64,000 nt of DNA from Parvibaculum sp963975745 (GTDB taxonomy: Bacteria > Pseudomonadota > Alphaproteobacteria > Parvibaculales > Parvibaculaceae). This document shows positions 1-8,702 of the stretch, in pieces. Numbering within the stretch: the first letter of the stretch is position 1; every line of letters begins with the position of its first letter. Where the stretch lies: NCBI RefSeq assembly GCF_963975745.1, contig NZ_CAXBIB010000017.1, positions 1 through 64,000 of the forward strand, in the 5' to 3' direction. The notes under the pieces are model-generated. The model was not told the origin of the DNA and searched no databases. It saw only the letters and a list, made by a program, of their open reading frames with translations. The translations under genes and the position numbers were made by a program.

Positions 1-376
1 AACTGTTGCACTTCAAATGTGAATCCACACCCCGGCTTTCGCCGGGGTGACACTTTTGGTTTTGGCAAACGCATCAACACTATCCGGCGCGCAGCGCCAA
101 AATCCTTTTCTTCTCTGCGTCTCTGCACCTCTGCGTGAACCATTCTTCCCTTCTCCGCGCCTTCCTCCTGCGCTGCTTCCACCTACGCTCCTTCCTCCTG
201 CGCTGCTTTGCAGCTTCGGAGGACAGGTCGGAGCTTCGGCGGACGGGTCGCAGCTACGGCGGACAGGCCGCGTCTCCGCGTGCCAATTTCTTCCTTCGCC
301 GCTTGCGGCGACGTGGATTGGGCCCCGGCTTTCGCCGGGGTGACACTTTTATTCAATGGTGAGAAAGAGGCGCGGC
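1..376. repeat. Gene-free left edge with hairpin repeats and 20-bp tandem units
   Basis: No convincing gene lies here. Two copies of a hairpin repeat (CCCCGGC-TTTC-GCCGGGG followed by TGACACTTTT) lie at 30-57 and 323-350. Between them an 18-bp direct repeat (CTTCCTCCTGCGCTGCTT) occurs at 161-178 and 191-208. Three 20-bp tandem units that all begin GGAC then follow at 221-240, 241-260 and 261-280. The short ORFs crossing this region only translate the repeats (peptides such as AFAGVT), so I treat them as spurious. Confidence 0.7.
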
Positions 377-1063
377 TCAGGCTTTTTGCGTGGCCTGCAG
401 CGCGGCCAGCGTTTCCTCGGCGACGGGGGCTTCGAGGGCGCCGGCGATTTCGTCGAGGAGGTTGGCGACGAAGAAGGCGCGGGCCGCGGCGTCGGCCGTG
501 GCGTCGCCGCGGCGGGTCCAGATCGCCAGCGAGGTCAGCGCCATTTCCAGCATGAAGCGCTGGCGCTGGACCGCGATTTCGGGCGGCAGGTCGCCCAGCG
601 CCGCGACGACGAGCGCGTTGGCGCGGGAAATGCCTTCATAGCCGCTGCGCAGCGCGACCGAGGGCAGGTCGAAATCCGGATCGTTGAGCACCTGGGCGGC
701 GAAGCGCACGAAGCGGACGCCGTCGTCGCTGTCGAGCAGCTCGGTGATGGGCTCGAAGGTGGCGCGCAGCACGGCGCGCAGCGCCGGCGCGGCGCCGGCG
801 GCGGCCAGCGCGTCGAGCTTCTCGACGCGGCGGCGGTCGATCTGCCGGGCGCGGTGGGAAAGAATGGCGTCGACGAGTTGCGGTTTGGAGCCGAAATGAT
901 AATGCAGCGCCGATTCATTGCGCTGGCCGGCGGCCGCGTTGATCTCCTTCAGGGTGACACCATGCAGCCCGCGCTCGCCGAAAAGGCTTTCGGCGGCCTG
1001 CATCAGGCGCAGGCGCGTGTCGTTGCGCCGGCCCGGCTTCTGCGCGGTTTCGGGATCGTTCAT
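377..1063 (-). CDS. TetR/AcrR family transcriptional regulator
   Basis: A 228-residue regulator. The N-terminal helix-turn-helix (about residues 16-62) has the TetR pattern: helix 1 RLRLMQAAESLFGERG, then GVTLKEINAAAG and the recognition part ALHYHFGSK. The rest is the family's variable ligand-binding and dimerisation domain. The ORF is open upstream to 1207, but the residues before MNDPETAQ look non-protein-like. ATG 1063 is preferred; ATG 1087 is possible and neither has a strong ribosome site. The gene lies 43 bp downstream of a small membrane protein gene on the same strand and could be co-transcribed with it. The ligand and target are unknown. Confidence 0.85.
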   Translation of the reverse strand: MNDPETAQKPGRRNDTRLRLMQAAESLFGERGLHGVTLKEINAAAGQRNESALHYHFGSKPQLVDAILSHRARQIDRRRVEKLDALAAAGAAPALRAVLRATFEPITELLDSDDGVRFVRFAAQVLNDPDFDLPSVALRSGYEGISRANALVVAALGDLPPEIAVQRQRFMLEMALTSLAIWTRRGDATADAAARAFFVANLLDEIAGALEAPVAEETLAALQATQKA

Positions 1064-1106
1064 GGGAGAGAGGGTAATGCGATGCATTAGGGGGGTCAAA
1101 CGGGGC

Positions 1107-1313
1107 TCAGTCGAAGGGCCAGAGCCCGCGATCCCTTGCCGGCAGGCCGAGCCATTGGCGCACCTTGTCCTCGGCGGGGCGCGTTTTCTCCCAGACCGGC
1201 ACGGCATCTTCGATCAGCTCGCGGGCCGAAGGCGAAAAGACCGAGGCGGCGAAGGCGAGGCCCAGAACCGTGACCAGGATTGTCAGCAGCGGGCGGAAAG
1301 CGCGGGCGATCAT
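1107..1313 (-). CDS. Small single-pass membrane protein, hypothetical
   Basis: A 68-residue reading frame beginning MIARAFRPLLTILVTVLG. It has one hydrophobic segment (about residues 7-27) followed by a charged tail that ends in GLWPFD. I do not recognise the family. The ATG at 1311-1313 overlaps the stop of a six-codon ORF (MKDGSK, 1310-1330) in an ATGA arrangement. That mini-ORF has the better ribosome site (GGGAGA), which suggests translational coupling. The frame is open further upstream to 1559, but that stretch lacks protein-like composition. The protein faces the cytoplasmic membrane in either orientation; function unknown. Confidence 0.5.
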   Translation of the reverse strand: MIARAFRPLLTILVTVLGLAFAASVFSPSARELIEDAVPVWEKTRPAEDKVRQWLGLPARDRGLWPFD

Positions 1314-1546
1314 TTCGAGCCGTCTTTCATGGTGTTCTCCCGGCGGCGCTTCCGCTTGCCGGAGGGCGCCGGGGGCAGTGTCGCCTATCGGGGGATTGCC
1401 CGCCAGCGGAGAATGGGGGAACGGGGGGAAGCTGCTCACGCGGGAGGCGGAGAAAGGTGGATCGAGCGCCGGAGAGTGAAACGTTGGAAGGGAGGGCCGT
1501 TGTCCGGTTGTGACCCGAAGCGGACATACAGCATGCTGCATCTTCC

Positions 1547-4500
1547 TCAGAATCTCCACGCCAGTCTACCGGTGACGGCGTTGTCGCGGGAATGGCTGGA
1601 CAGGAAGCCGTCGTAACCGAGATGCAGGCGCAACGAAGGTGCGATGAGAATATCCGCGCCGAGATTCACGGTGAGCGCATCCTCCGCAAGCGGGGTTCCG
1701 TAGAAGACGTAGGCCTGTCCCGTGTTGTTGACCGTTACGCTCTGGCGGGGACGGGACAGGCCGAAACCGCGCCGCCAGCCCAGATCGAAGCTCGGCCTCA
1801 CCTTGAACGGTCCGGCCGGAATGCTGTCGACGAGCGCCCGGATGCCGAGCGTTGTAAAGGTGGCGGAGGCATCGCTGCCGGCGCCCGAGAAATTCGAGAG
1901 AGGTCCGCCGGTCTCCTGAAAGGAGCCGGTCGAGGCGCGAACATGCTCAAGGCCGAGATGCGGTTCGAGGCTCGCGCCCGCGATGTCGAAGGCATAGCCC
2001 GCATCCGCGAATACCTGTTCCGTCCGGAAGGGCCGGTTGCTTGTGTTGGTTTCGCCCACCGAGGAAACGCTGCGCGTGACATCGCTGCTGCCCCAGCCGA
2101 GCGCGGCGCCGCCACGCAGTGCGAAGGGCCCCTCCGTCCAGCTTGCATAGACGAGTACATGACCGGCATCGCCGTCGGCGCTGCCGTCATGGGCCGGGAC
2201 GGAGGTGTCGGCGCTCGTATAGGCGGCGGCCACACCGGCGCGGAGTCCGTTGTCGAGCGGCAGATCGAAACCGGCGATGGCGCCGCTGTGGTGATGGTCG
2301 ATCGTCAGCCCGTCGTCGAACTTGTTGTAGCCGCCGAAGCCCTGGCCCCAGAGCACCGTGCCGTCTCCCGGCGCAAGCAGGTGGTCCAGAACGGCGTTGC
2401 GGAGCATCCGCTGATCGGCGATGGCCGCCGTGGTTCCGCTCGCGTAGATCTGTCCCTCGCCGGAATCGAGATATTGCGTCAGGGTCACGAACACATTGTT
2501 CGGATCGTAGCTCACATCCGCGATGAAGCCGTAGGGCAGGTTCGTCGAGCTGACGCTCGCGAAAGTACCGCTCAGCCCGCCGACGGAACTGAGGAGCGTG
2601 TATTGGGTCCCCGCCGTATAGCTGCCGCCGGAATAGGTCGTGGTGAGGGTGCCCGCAATCGTTGCCGTTCCCGTCACGATCGTCATGTCGGCCGCGCTCG
2701 GCGAGACCTCCACGGCATAGGTTGAGCCGGAAGACAGTGTGAGATTGCCGGCGACCGTGATCGTGCCGATGGAGTTGCCCGGCGCCAGCGTGCCGCCGCT
2801 GGCGATCACGGTGTTTGCCACCGCGCCCCTGCCGCCAAGTATGCCGCCTGAATTGACCGTCAGCAGGCTGGAGCTGCCGAGCGATCCGTCGACGAACAGC
2901 GTTCCGCCGTTCACCGTCGTTGCGCCGGTGTAGGCGCTGGCGCCGGAAAGGGTCAGATTGCCGGTTCCCTCCTTGGTCAGCGAGCCGCCTGTGTCGGAAA
3001 CGTAGCCGCCGGTATCCTGTATCGTGCCGGAGAAGGTGGTGTCGAGATCGTTGCCGCCCACCGTGAGGGTCTTGGAACCGAGATAAACAATGCCATCCCC
3101 CTCGATGGAGCCGACGGTCGTGCCACTGCTTGAGAGACCGGAAATGTCGAGATTGCCGGTACCGTTCAGAATGAAGCGCGCGGTGCCACCGCTGGCGGTA
3201 TCGTAGAAGTTCGCGGAGGCATCGTTGTTGGTGATCGTTGCGTTGTCGGCCGTACTGGTGTTGGCAAAGGACAGGTTGTGATTGTTGACGATGGTAGCGT
3301 TGCCGGCCGTGCTGGAATCGCTGAAGTCCATGAACTGGCCGCTGGTGATGTTTGCGCTGCCGGCCGAGCTGGAGTCGTGGAATCCCAGGCTCCAGTTGTC
3401 GATGATGGTGGCGTTGGCGGCCGTGCTGTTGCCGTAGAAGTCAATGCTGTAGAGGGTACTGGTGAGGGTGGCGCTGCCTGCCGTGCCGGAGCCGATATAC
3501 CGCAGAGTGCCGCCGCTTGCAGTGATCTGGCTTGACGCCAGCGATCCGCTGATCGCGAGGTTGCCAGCATTCACCGTCGTATCGCCGGTAAAGGTGTTCA
3601 CGCCCGACAGCGTCAGCGTGCCAGCGCCCTTCTTGGTGAATGCGCCATCGCCGGAGATCACGCCGGAAAGCGTGGAGCTATAGCCGTTGGTATCGAAGGT
3701 GCCGCCGCCGCTGCCCAGAGCGATGTCGCGCGCAGAATCGAAAGCCGCTCCCCATTGCAGCGTGCCGTCGTCGAGCGTGACGCCGCCCGAGGAATCGCCG
3801 AGCCCGCTATCGGCCAGGACATTCAGCGTGCCGCCATTGACGATGGTGCCGCCGCTATAGGTGTTGATGCCGGTCAGCACGAGCGTTCCATCGCCCGTCT
3901 TTTCAAGCGCGCCGGGCGTCGCGCCGCTGTCGGAGATCACACCGGAGATGGTGTCGGTATTGCCGGTATCGACAAAGAAGGTCGGCGTGCCCGTCAGGCC
4001 GAAATTGTTGGCGAGGGTGAAAGTGCCGCTGGCAAAGCCGAGCGTCGCCGCTCCTGTCATCGTCACATCGCCCGTGCCGAGCGCATCGTCGTCGGCAACC
4101 GTAACCGTACCGGCATTGATGGCCGTGCCGCCCGTATAGGTGTTGGCGCCGGAGAGCGCCAGCGTGCCGCTGCCCGACTTGTTCAATACACCGGGCGTGA
4201 CGCCGGTGTCGGAAATGATCCCGGAGAGTGTGCTGGCAGAGCCAGTAACGACGTTGAAGTAAGTATTGCCGGTCAGCCCGAAATTGTTGGCGACGGTGTA
4301 ATCGCCGGCGAAGAACATGTTCGCTCCGCTCGCCATCGTGACATCGCCGGTCCCGAGCGCGCTGTCGTTGCCGATCACGACCGTGCCGCTGTTGATCGCC
4401 GTTCCGCCGGTATAGGTGTTGGCGCCACTCAGCGTCAGTACGCTGGCGCCCCCGTCCTTGGTCAGCGAACCGCCGGTGCCGCCGCCGTCGCCGCCGTCCT

Positions 4501-5188
4501 GGATCACGCCGGAAAAAGTGGCGACCACGCTGGTGCCGCCGAATGTCAGGTTCTTCGAACCGAGAAAGATGTCGCCGCTCCCCCCAAACAAGCTGACGGT
4601 GGTGCCGCTGTTCGCAAGGCCGGAGATGTCGAGTGAGCCTGTGCCATACATGTAGAAACGCGCGTTGCTGGCGCTGGCGGTGTCACCGATGTAGGTGGTG
4701 CCTCCGCTGTTGGTGGTGATGGTGGTGCTCAAGCTGCCGCCGCTCACTGAGCTGGCGCCGGAGAAGTCCAGCCTGCCCTCATTCGTGATGGCGAAGCTGT
4801 CGACGATGTTGGCGCCATTGTTGATGATGCCGGCACCGTCGAAAGTGAGGTGCTGACCGCTGCCGATCGTGAAATCGTAGTTCCCGCTGTTGAGCGTCCA
4901 GCCACCGACGCTGATCGGGCTCGATGAAAAAGTGACGCTCTGGTTGGTGGCGGTATTGTCGAAGGTGGCGGTGTCGCCCGAACCGGGGACGGTGCTCGTG
5001 TCCCAGTTGGTGCCGGTGTTGTAATCGGCCGTTGTGCCGGTCCAGGTGGCATCCGCCGCCGAGGCCGTGCCGGACATGACCGTCAGGGTCAGGCCGAGTG
5101 CCGTGAGCGACTGAACGAACCAGCGATTGTCCAAAAATTTCGCCCGGCGCGCCTTCCGCCGCGCCGCGAGTGCATTCAGATTTGCCAT
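1547..5188 (-). CDS. Autotransporter (type Va secretion) with PATR repeats
   Basis: About 1213 residues. A long signal peptide with a basic n-region (ARRKARRAKF) and a hydrophobic core ends near TASA. The passenger is rich in Gly, Ser, Thr and Asn. It carries several autotransporter-associated beta-strand repeats of the type LTKxGxGTLTLSGxNTYTGGT, and a block of 19-residue repeats (encoded about 3177-3480). The last 265 or so residues are an autotransporter beta-barrel that ends in LAWRF, with the terminal Phe expected for BAM recognition. The family secretes its passenger across the outer membrane, usually for adhesion or biofilm formation. A GTG start at 5227 would lengthen the signal to 57 residues; ATG 5188 is chosen. 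The divergent TetR gene is its likely regulator. Confidence 0.9.
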   Translation of the reverse strand: MANLNALAARRKARRAKFLDNRWFVQSLTALGLTLTVMSGTASAADATWTGTTADYNTGTNWDTSTVPGSGDTATFDNTATNQSVTFSSSPISVGGWTLNSGNYDFTIGSGQHLTFDGAGIINNGANIVDSFAITNEGRLDFSGASSVSGGSLSTTITTNSGGTTYIGDTASASNARFYMYGTGSLDISGLANSGTTVSLFGGSGDIFLGSKNLTFGGTSVVATFSGVIQDGGDGGGTGGSLTKDGGASVLTLSGANTYTGGTAINSGTVVIGNDSALGTGDVTMASGANMFFAGDYTVANNFGLTGNTYFNVVTGSASTLSGIISDTGVTPGVLNKSGSGTLALSGANTYTGGTAINAGTVTVADDDALGTGDVTMTGAATLGFASGTFTLANNFGLTGTPTFFVDTGNTDTISGVISDSGATPGALEKTGDGTLVLTGINTYSGGTIVNGGTLNVLADSGLGDSSGGVTLDDGTLQWGAAFDSARDIALGSGGGTFDTNGYSSTLSGVISGDGAFTKKGAGTLTLSGVNTFTGDTTVNAGNLAISGSLASSQITASGGTLRYIGSGTAGSATLTSTLYSIDFYGNSTAANATIIDNWSLGFHDSSSAGSANITSGQFMDFSDSSTAGNATIVNNHNLSFANTSTADNATITNNDASANFYDTASGGTARFILNGTGNLDISGLSSSGTTVGSIEGDGIVYLGSKTLTVGGNDLDTTFSGTIQDTGGYVSDTGGSLTKEGTGNLTLSGASAYTGATTVNGGTLFVDGSLGSSSLLTVNSGGILGGRGAVANTVIASGGTLAPGNSIGTITVAGNLTLSSGSTYAVEVSPSAADMTIVTGTATIAGTLTTTYSGGSYTAGTQYTLLSSVGGLSGTFASVSSTNLPYGFIADVSYDPNNVFVTLTQYLDSGEGQIYASGTTAAIADQRMLRNAVLDHLLAPGDGTVLWGQGFGGYNKFDDGLTIDHHHSGAIAGFDLPLDNGLRAGVAAAYTSADTSVPAHDGSADGDAGHVLVYASWTEGPFALRGGAALGWGSSDVTRSVSSVGETNTSNRPFRTEQVFADAGYAFDIAGASLEPHLGLEHVRASTGSFQETGGPLSNFSGAGSDASATFTTLGIRALVDSIPAGPFKVRPSFDLGWRRGFGLSRPRQSVTVNNTGQAYVFYGTPLAEDALTVNLGADILIAPSLRLHLGYDGFLSSHSRDNAVTGRLAWRF

Positions 5189-5338
5189 TGCCCCATTCGC
5201 GAGCCGCGATACATGACGACCCGTCACCCCCCGTTTGAAATTGCACGCGCTCTTTTCACGCGATCTTTTAAAGAGCGGACGCCCCCTTCCGCCGGATGGC
5301 GGAGCTCAAAGTCACGATGAACACTTCACTAATTTTGC

Positions 5339-5368
5339 ATACTAGAGAAAATAATTATTTTTGTTCAA
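5339..5368 (-). promoter_or_regulatory. Candidate sigma70 promoter and operator for the autotransporter
   Basis: Read on the minus strand: a -35-like TTGAAC (5363-5368), an 18-bp spacer, and a -10-like TAGTAT (5339-5344). The spacer holds a perfect 14-bp palindrome, AAAATAATTATTTT (5348-5361). This is the most AT-rich segment nearby and lies between the autotransporter and the divergent TetR gene, so a repressor bound here would block the promoter. The boxes are read by eye. Confidence 0.55.
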
Positions 5369-5425
5369 GAGTAAAAATAGTATCTGGTTAATTCGGGTGC
5401 CGACTCTGATAGTGTCTTGCGTCAA

Positions 5426-6049
5426 ATGACCTTGCGTTCCCCCAAAACGCGCCAGAGGGCGCAGCAGAAGCGTGCCGAAGAGACCCGCCAGCGATTGCTG
5501 GCGGCGGCCATCGAGATGTTTGCGACCGTCGGCTTCGAGGGCGTGACTGTGGCTGCCCTGGAGGAAGAGGCCGGTGTCCAGCGCGGTTTGTTGAGGTATC
5601 ACTTCGACAGCAAGGACGCGCTGTGGCGGGAAGCGGTGGATCTGGCCTTCGCTCAGTCGGAGACCGCCATCCGGGAATTGTTCGCAGATGAACTCCCCAA
5701 GCGCGGGGGCGACCAGCTGGCCGCGCTCATCGCGGCCTATATCCGCGGCAGCGCGCGCCATCCGGAAATGCTGAACTTCATCATGCGCGAAGCGAATGTG
5801 GAGTCCGGCCGCCGCGACTACATCGCCGAGAAGCATGTCAGCCGCTTTGCCGACATGATCTCGCAAGCGAGCGGCCGCCCGAAAAGCGTCTACGACTTTT
5901 ATGCGCTGGCGGGAGCGATGAACTTCGTCTTCGTCTCGCCCGCCGGTGCGCGGCGCATCTGGAAGAAAGAGCCTTTTTCAGATGCCTTCGTCAAACGGCA
6001 CATCGAAGCCGTCATCGGCATTTTCCGCCACGGCTGGGGTGAGAGCTGA
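5426..6049 (+). CDS. TetR/AcrR family transcriptional regulator
   Basis: A 207-residue regulator. The N-terminal HTH (about residues 15-65) shows RQRLLAAAIEMFATVGFEG, then VTVAALEEEAGV and the recognition part GLLRYHFDSKDAL. The C-terminal part resembles the CerR/YcdC-type TetR C-terminal domain (weak recognition). ATG 5426 is chosen over a TTG three codons upstream; neither has a clear Shine-Dalgarno sequence. It is transcribed away from the autotransporter gene, with 237 bp of AT-rich DNA between them. By TetR convention it probably controls itself and the autotransporter; that link is inferred from position alone. Confidence 0.88.
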   Translation: MTLRSPKTRQRAQQKRAEETRQRLLAAAIEMFATVGFEGVTVAALEEEAGVQRGLLRYHFDSKDALWREAVDLAFAQSETAIRELFADELPKRGGDQLAALIAAYIRGSARHPEMLNFIMREANVESGRRDYIAEKHVSRFADMISQASGRPKSVYDFYALAGAMNFVFVSPAGARRIWKKEPFSDAFVKRHIEAVIGIFRHGWGES

Positions 6050-6276
6050 TCGCCTTAGGCCGTCGGCAAAGTGCTCGCGCGGATGGTGCCGGCCTTACCG
6101 ACGAGCCGGGCGAAGGAAAGTCTGCTTCTGGCGCATAGGCGCCATGCGCCTTTTTCGCCCCGCCCCGCCCCCCTCCCCGCGCTTTTCTGCCATGATGGCC
6201 GCTTGAGCCGTCAAGGCGCGCGCTGCGGCGCCGGTTGCGGGCGGCGCGCGGGAAAATGAAACACGAGGAGCTTCCG

Positions 6277-7278
6277 ATGACGAACACAGGCGCGATCAAC
6301 CGCCGTCACCTGATGATGGGCGTGGCCGCGGCCGCACTGGCCGCCGGCGGCGCGCGCGCGCGGGCCGAAACGGCGGCGGCGGCGCCCGACCTTTCGGGCA
6401 AGTCGATCCTGATCACCGGCTGTTCGTCGGGCTTCGGCCGGCTGGGCGCCGAGCATTATGCGCGGCTGGGCGCCAAGGTGTTCGCGACCATGCGCAACCT
6501 GCCGCGCGCGGAAGCCGACGAGCTGCGGGCGCTGGCGGCCAGCGACGGGCTCGACATCAGCGTGATCGAGATCGACGTGACCTCGGAGGCGCAAGTTGCG
6601 GAAGGCGTGGCGCAGGCGCTTGCGGAAGCCGGCGGGACGATCGACGTGCTGGTCAACAATGCCGGCATGGCGCTGTCGGGGCCGATCGAGGTCCAGGACA
6701 TGGAAGCGACGCGGCTGATCTTCGACACCAATGTGTTCGGCGCGCAGCGGATGTGCCGGGCGCTGCTGCCTTCGATGCGCGCGGCCGGCGCGGGGCAGGT
6801 GTTCAATGTCACCTCGCAGCTCGGGCGGCTGATCGTTCCGGGCGTCGGGCATTATTCGCCGACCAAGTTCGCGCTCGAGGCGCTGAGCGAGCAGCTCGCC
6901 TATGAGACGGTGGCGCAGGGGATCGAGGTGACGATCATCCAGCCCGGCGGCTATCCGACGAAAATCTGGGAGAAGCAGCTGGCGCCGACGGCGGCGCTCA
7001 AGGCGCGGACGCCGGAGGCGCTGCTGGCCGCCTATCCGCAGATGACGGCGCAGATGGGGGTTGCCGGCGGCGGCGGCGGCGACACCGACCCGATGGATGT
7101 GCCGCGCGCGATTGCCGATATCATCGCGATGCCGGCCGGCACGCGGCCGTTGCGGCGCGCGGTGCACCCCGTCGCGCGGCCGCAGGAGCCGATCAACGAT
7201 GTCTCGGCGCAGCAGCAGCTGGCGATGCTGGGCGGCTCGCCTTACGGGCCGCTGGTCAAGGCGGTGCTGAAGCGCTGA
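6277..7278 (+). CDS. Tat-signal short-chain dehydrogenase/reductase
   Basis: A 333-residue SDR. The N-terminus carries NRRHLMMGVAAAALAAGG ending in an Ala-rich region with ARAE. This is a twin-arginine signal, unusual for an NAD(P)-dependent SDR because it implies export of a folded, cofactor-loaded enzyme. The classical SDR signatures follow: TGCSSGFG (nucleotide binding), VNNAG, the Ser in NVTSQLG, and the active-site YSPTK. The start at ATG 6277 has GAGGAG ten bases upstream. The sulfotransferase gene follows after 35 bp and is probably co-transcribed. The substrate is unknown. Confidence 0.85.
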   Translation: MTNTGAINRRHLMMGVAAAALAAGGARARAETAAAAPDLSGKSILITGCSSGFGRLGAEHYARLGAKVFATMRNLPRAEADELRALAASDGLDISVIEIDVTSEAQVAEGVAQALAEAGGTIDVLVNNAGMALSGPIEVQDMEATRLIFDTNVFGAQRMCRALLPSMRAAGAGQVFNVTSQLGRLIVPGVGHYSPTKFALEALSEQLAYETVAQGIEVTIIQPGGYPTKIWEKQLAPTAALKARTPEALLAAYPQMTAQMGVAGGGGGDTDPMDVPRAIADIIAMPAGTRPLRRAVHPVARPQEPINDVSAQQQLAMLGGSPYGPLVKAVLKR

Positions 7279-7313
7279 GCGGGGGCGCCGATGCGGCGCG
7301 GACGGGGGGCTTC

Positions 7314-8150
7314 ATGACAGCTTCGCAACCGGCACCGGTGGCCGTCGGCGCGATCGGCGGCAGCGGCACGCGGGTGGTCGCCCGCTTCCTTGACGATGCC
7401 GGCTACTACATGGGATCGGACCTCAACCGCGCCCATGACAATCTGTGGTTCACGCTGCTCTTCATCCGCCCCGACGTGCTGGTCGAGCCGCCGCATGTCT
7501 TCGAGCGCCTGGTGCGCATCTTCTATCGCCGGATGACCGGCGGCCTCGATGCCGATGCGCGCCTGTCGCGCATCGTGGAGGCGCTGGCGGCGCGGCCGCG
7601 CCCGCAGCACAAGGCCGACTGGCTGCGCGCGCGCGCCGCCTCGCTGCTCGACACGGCCGACATGGCGGTGCCCGCCCGCTGGGGATGGAAGGCGCCCAAT
7701 ACGCATATCGTCATCGACCGGCTGCTCGAACTCGACCCGAGGCTGCGCTATGTCCATGTCACCCGCAACGGACTCGACATGGCGTTCAGCGAGAACCAGA
7801 ACCAGCTGCAGCTCTGGGGGCCGGTTCTTCTCAACCGCGACATCGCGCTCACGCCACGCGACTCGCTGGCCTACTGGTGTGCCGCGCATCGGCGGATGCG
7901 CGCCATCGCCCGGCGCCATCCCGAGCGCGTGATGTTTCTCGACTTCGACCGGCTGTGCCGCGAACCGGCGGCGGTGTGCGGCGCGCTCTGCCGCTTCCTG
8001 GGGCACCAGCCCCCCGAGGCGGTCATCAGCCGGTTCGCCGCCACGGTCGAGACCCCCGCCTCGAGCGGGCGCTTTCGCCGGCAGCCCGACGCCGCCTTCG
8101 ACCCCGGCGATGTCGGCTTCGTCGCCCGATGGGGATATCCGACCTCATAG
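7314..8150 (+). CDS. Sulfotransferase family protein
   Basis: A 278-residue protein of the PAPS-dependent sulfotransferase fold. GGSGTRVVARFL near the N-terminus (about residues 15-26) matches the 5'-phosphosulfate-binding loop, and YVHVTRNGLDMAFS (about residues 145-158) matches the 3'-phosphate-binding RxxxD/S region. LDFDRLCREP and CRFLG near the C-terminus also fit the family. The start has GGGGGG upstream. It is the second gene of a probable two-gene operon with the Tat-signal SDR. The acceptor substrate (lipid, sugar or small alcohol) cannot be told from the sequence. Confidence 0.8.
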   Translation: MTASQPAPVAVGAIGGSGTRVVARFLDDAGYYMGSDLNRAHDNLWFTLLFIRPDVLVEPPHVFERLVRIFYRRMTGGLDADARLSRIVEALAARPRPQHKADWLRARAASLLDTADMAVPARWGWKAPNTHIVIDRLLELDPRLRYVHVTRNGLDMAFSENQNQLQLWGPVLLNRDIALTPRDSLAYWCAAHRRMRAIARRHPERVMFLDFDRLCREPAAVCGALCRFLGHQPPEAVISRFAATVETPASSGRFRRQPDAAFDPGDVGFVARWGYPTS

Positions 8151-8627
8151 AAGCGCCCCGCGCCGGCGGCGAATGCCCCCTTGCCGCCATTTTCTGCCAT
8201 TATGGCCCCTTAATGGTGAATTCGGGCGCCGGCGGCGCACGGCAAGTGGAGTGGCAATGAGCGCGGGCGGTGCCTCGGCGGCGGAGCGACCATGCGGGTG
8301 AGGGATGCCCGCATATGGGGCCGGCGCGGCCGGATGGCGGTGCCGGCCGCCCGGACGGGGCTGCGGGGCCTTTCGGCCTGGTTTCGTGCGGTGTGGTTTC
8401 CGGCCGGCGCTTCCCTCGGCAGAGATAAAGAAGCCATGCATCGGCGCCGCGCCGGGGCACGAACAATTCCGGCAACAAGCATCGACGTGGATTGGGTCCC
8501 GGGAATAAATCCCGGGATGACACTGAATGGTTGGGACGGGAACGGGCAACATGACGCCCGCCAATCACCGATAGCGGAGTCCCCCGCCCCAAACGATCTG
8601 CGATCGTTTGACGGCCCGGCCCTGCGC
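8151..8627. repeat. Gene-free gap with dispersed hairpin repeats
   Basis: No gene is supported. At 8483-8530 lies a relative of the left-edge repeat: CGACGTGGATTGGG, then TCCCGGGA-ATAAA-TCCCGGGA, then TGACAC and AATGG. The structured repeat that begins at 8612 follows directly. One long frame crosses the whole gap into tamA, but its codons here translate only repeat DNA. Confidence 0.65.
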
Positions 8628-8702
8628 TTGCGCTCCGGGCGTTCGGCGCTCGAAAAGGTCCACCGGACCTTTTCGTTTGCGTGCCGCAAACCGCGCCTCA
8701 CC
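8612..8702. repeat. Dispersed structured repeat, copy 1
   Basis: Copy 1 of a roughly 73-bp core repeat. It shows GCCC (8619-8622) paired with GGGC (8637-8640), an 11-bp stem CGAAAAGGTCC/GGACCTTTTCG (8651-8661 and 8665-8675) with a 3-base loop, and GTTTGC/GCAAAC (8675-8680 and 8686-8691). Related copies lie near 32801 and 34371. It runs up to and in frame with the tamA signal peptide. Confidence 0.8.

Noticed and set aside
47..555. Short ORFs at the left edge (98, 75 and 115 residues)
   Set aside because: They translate REP-like hairpins and tandem repeats; the peptides recur wherever the repeat recurs.
1592..2725. 377-residue plus-strand ORF under the autotransporter
   Set aside because: It is antisense to the beta-barrel domain, and no protein features are visible.
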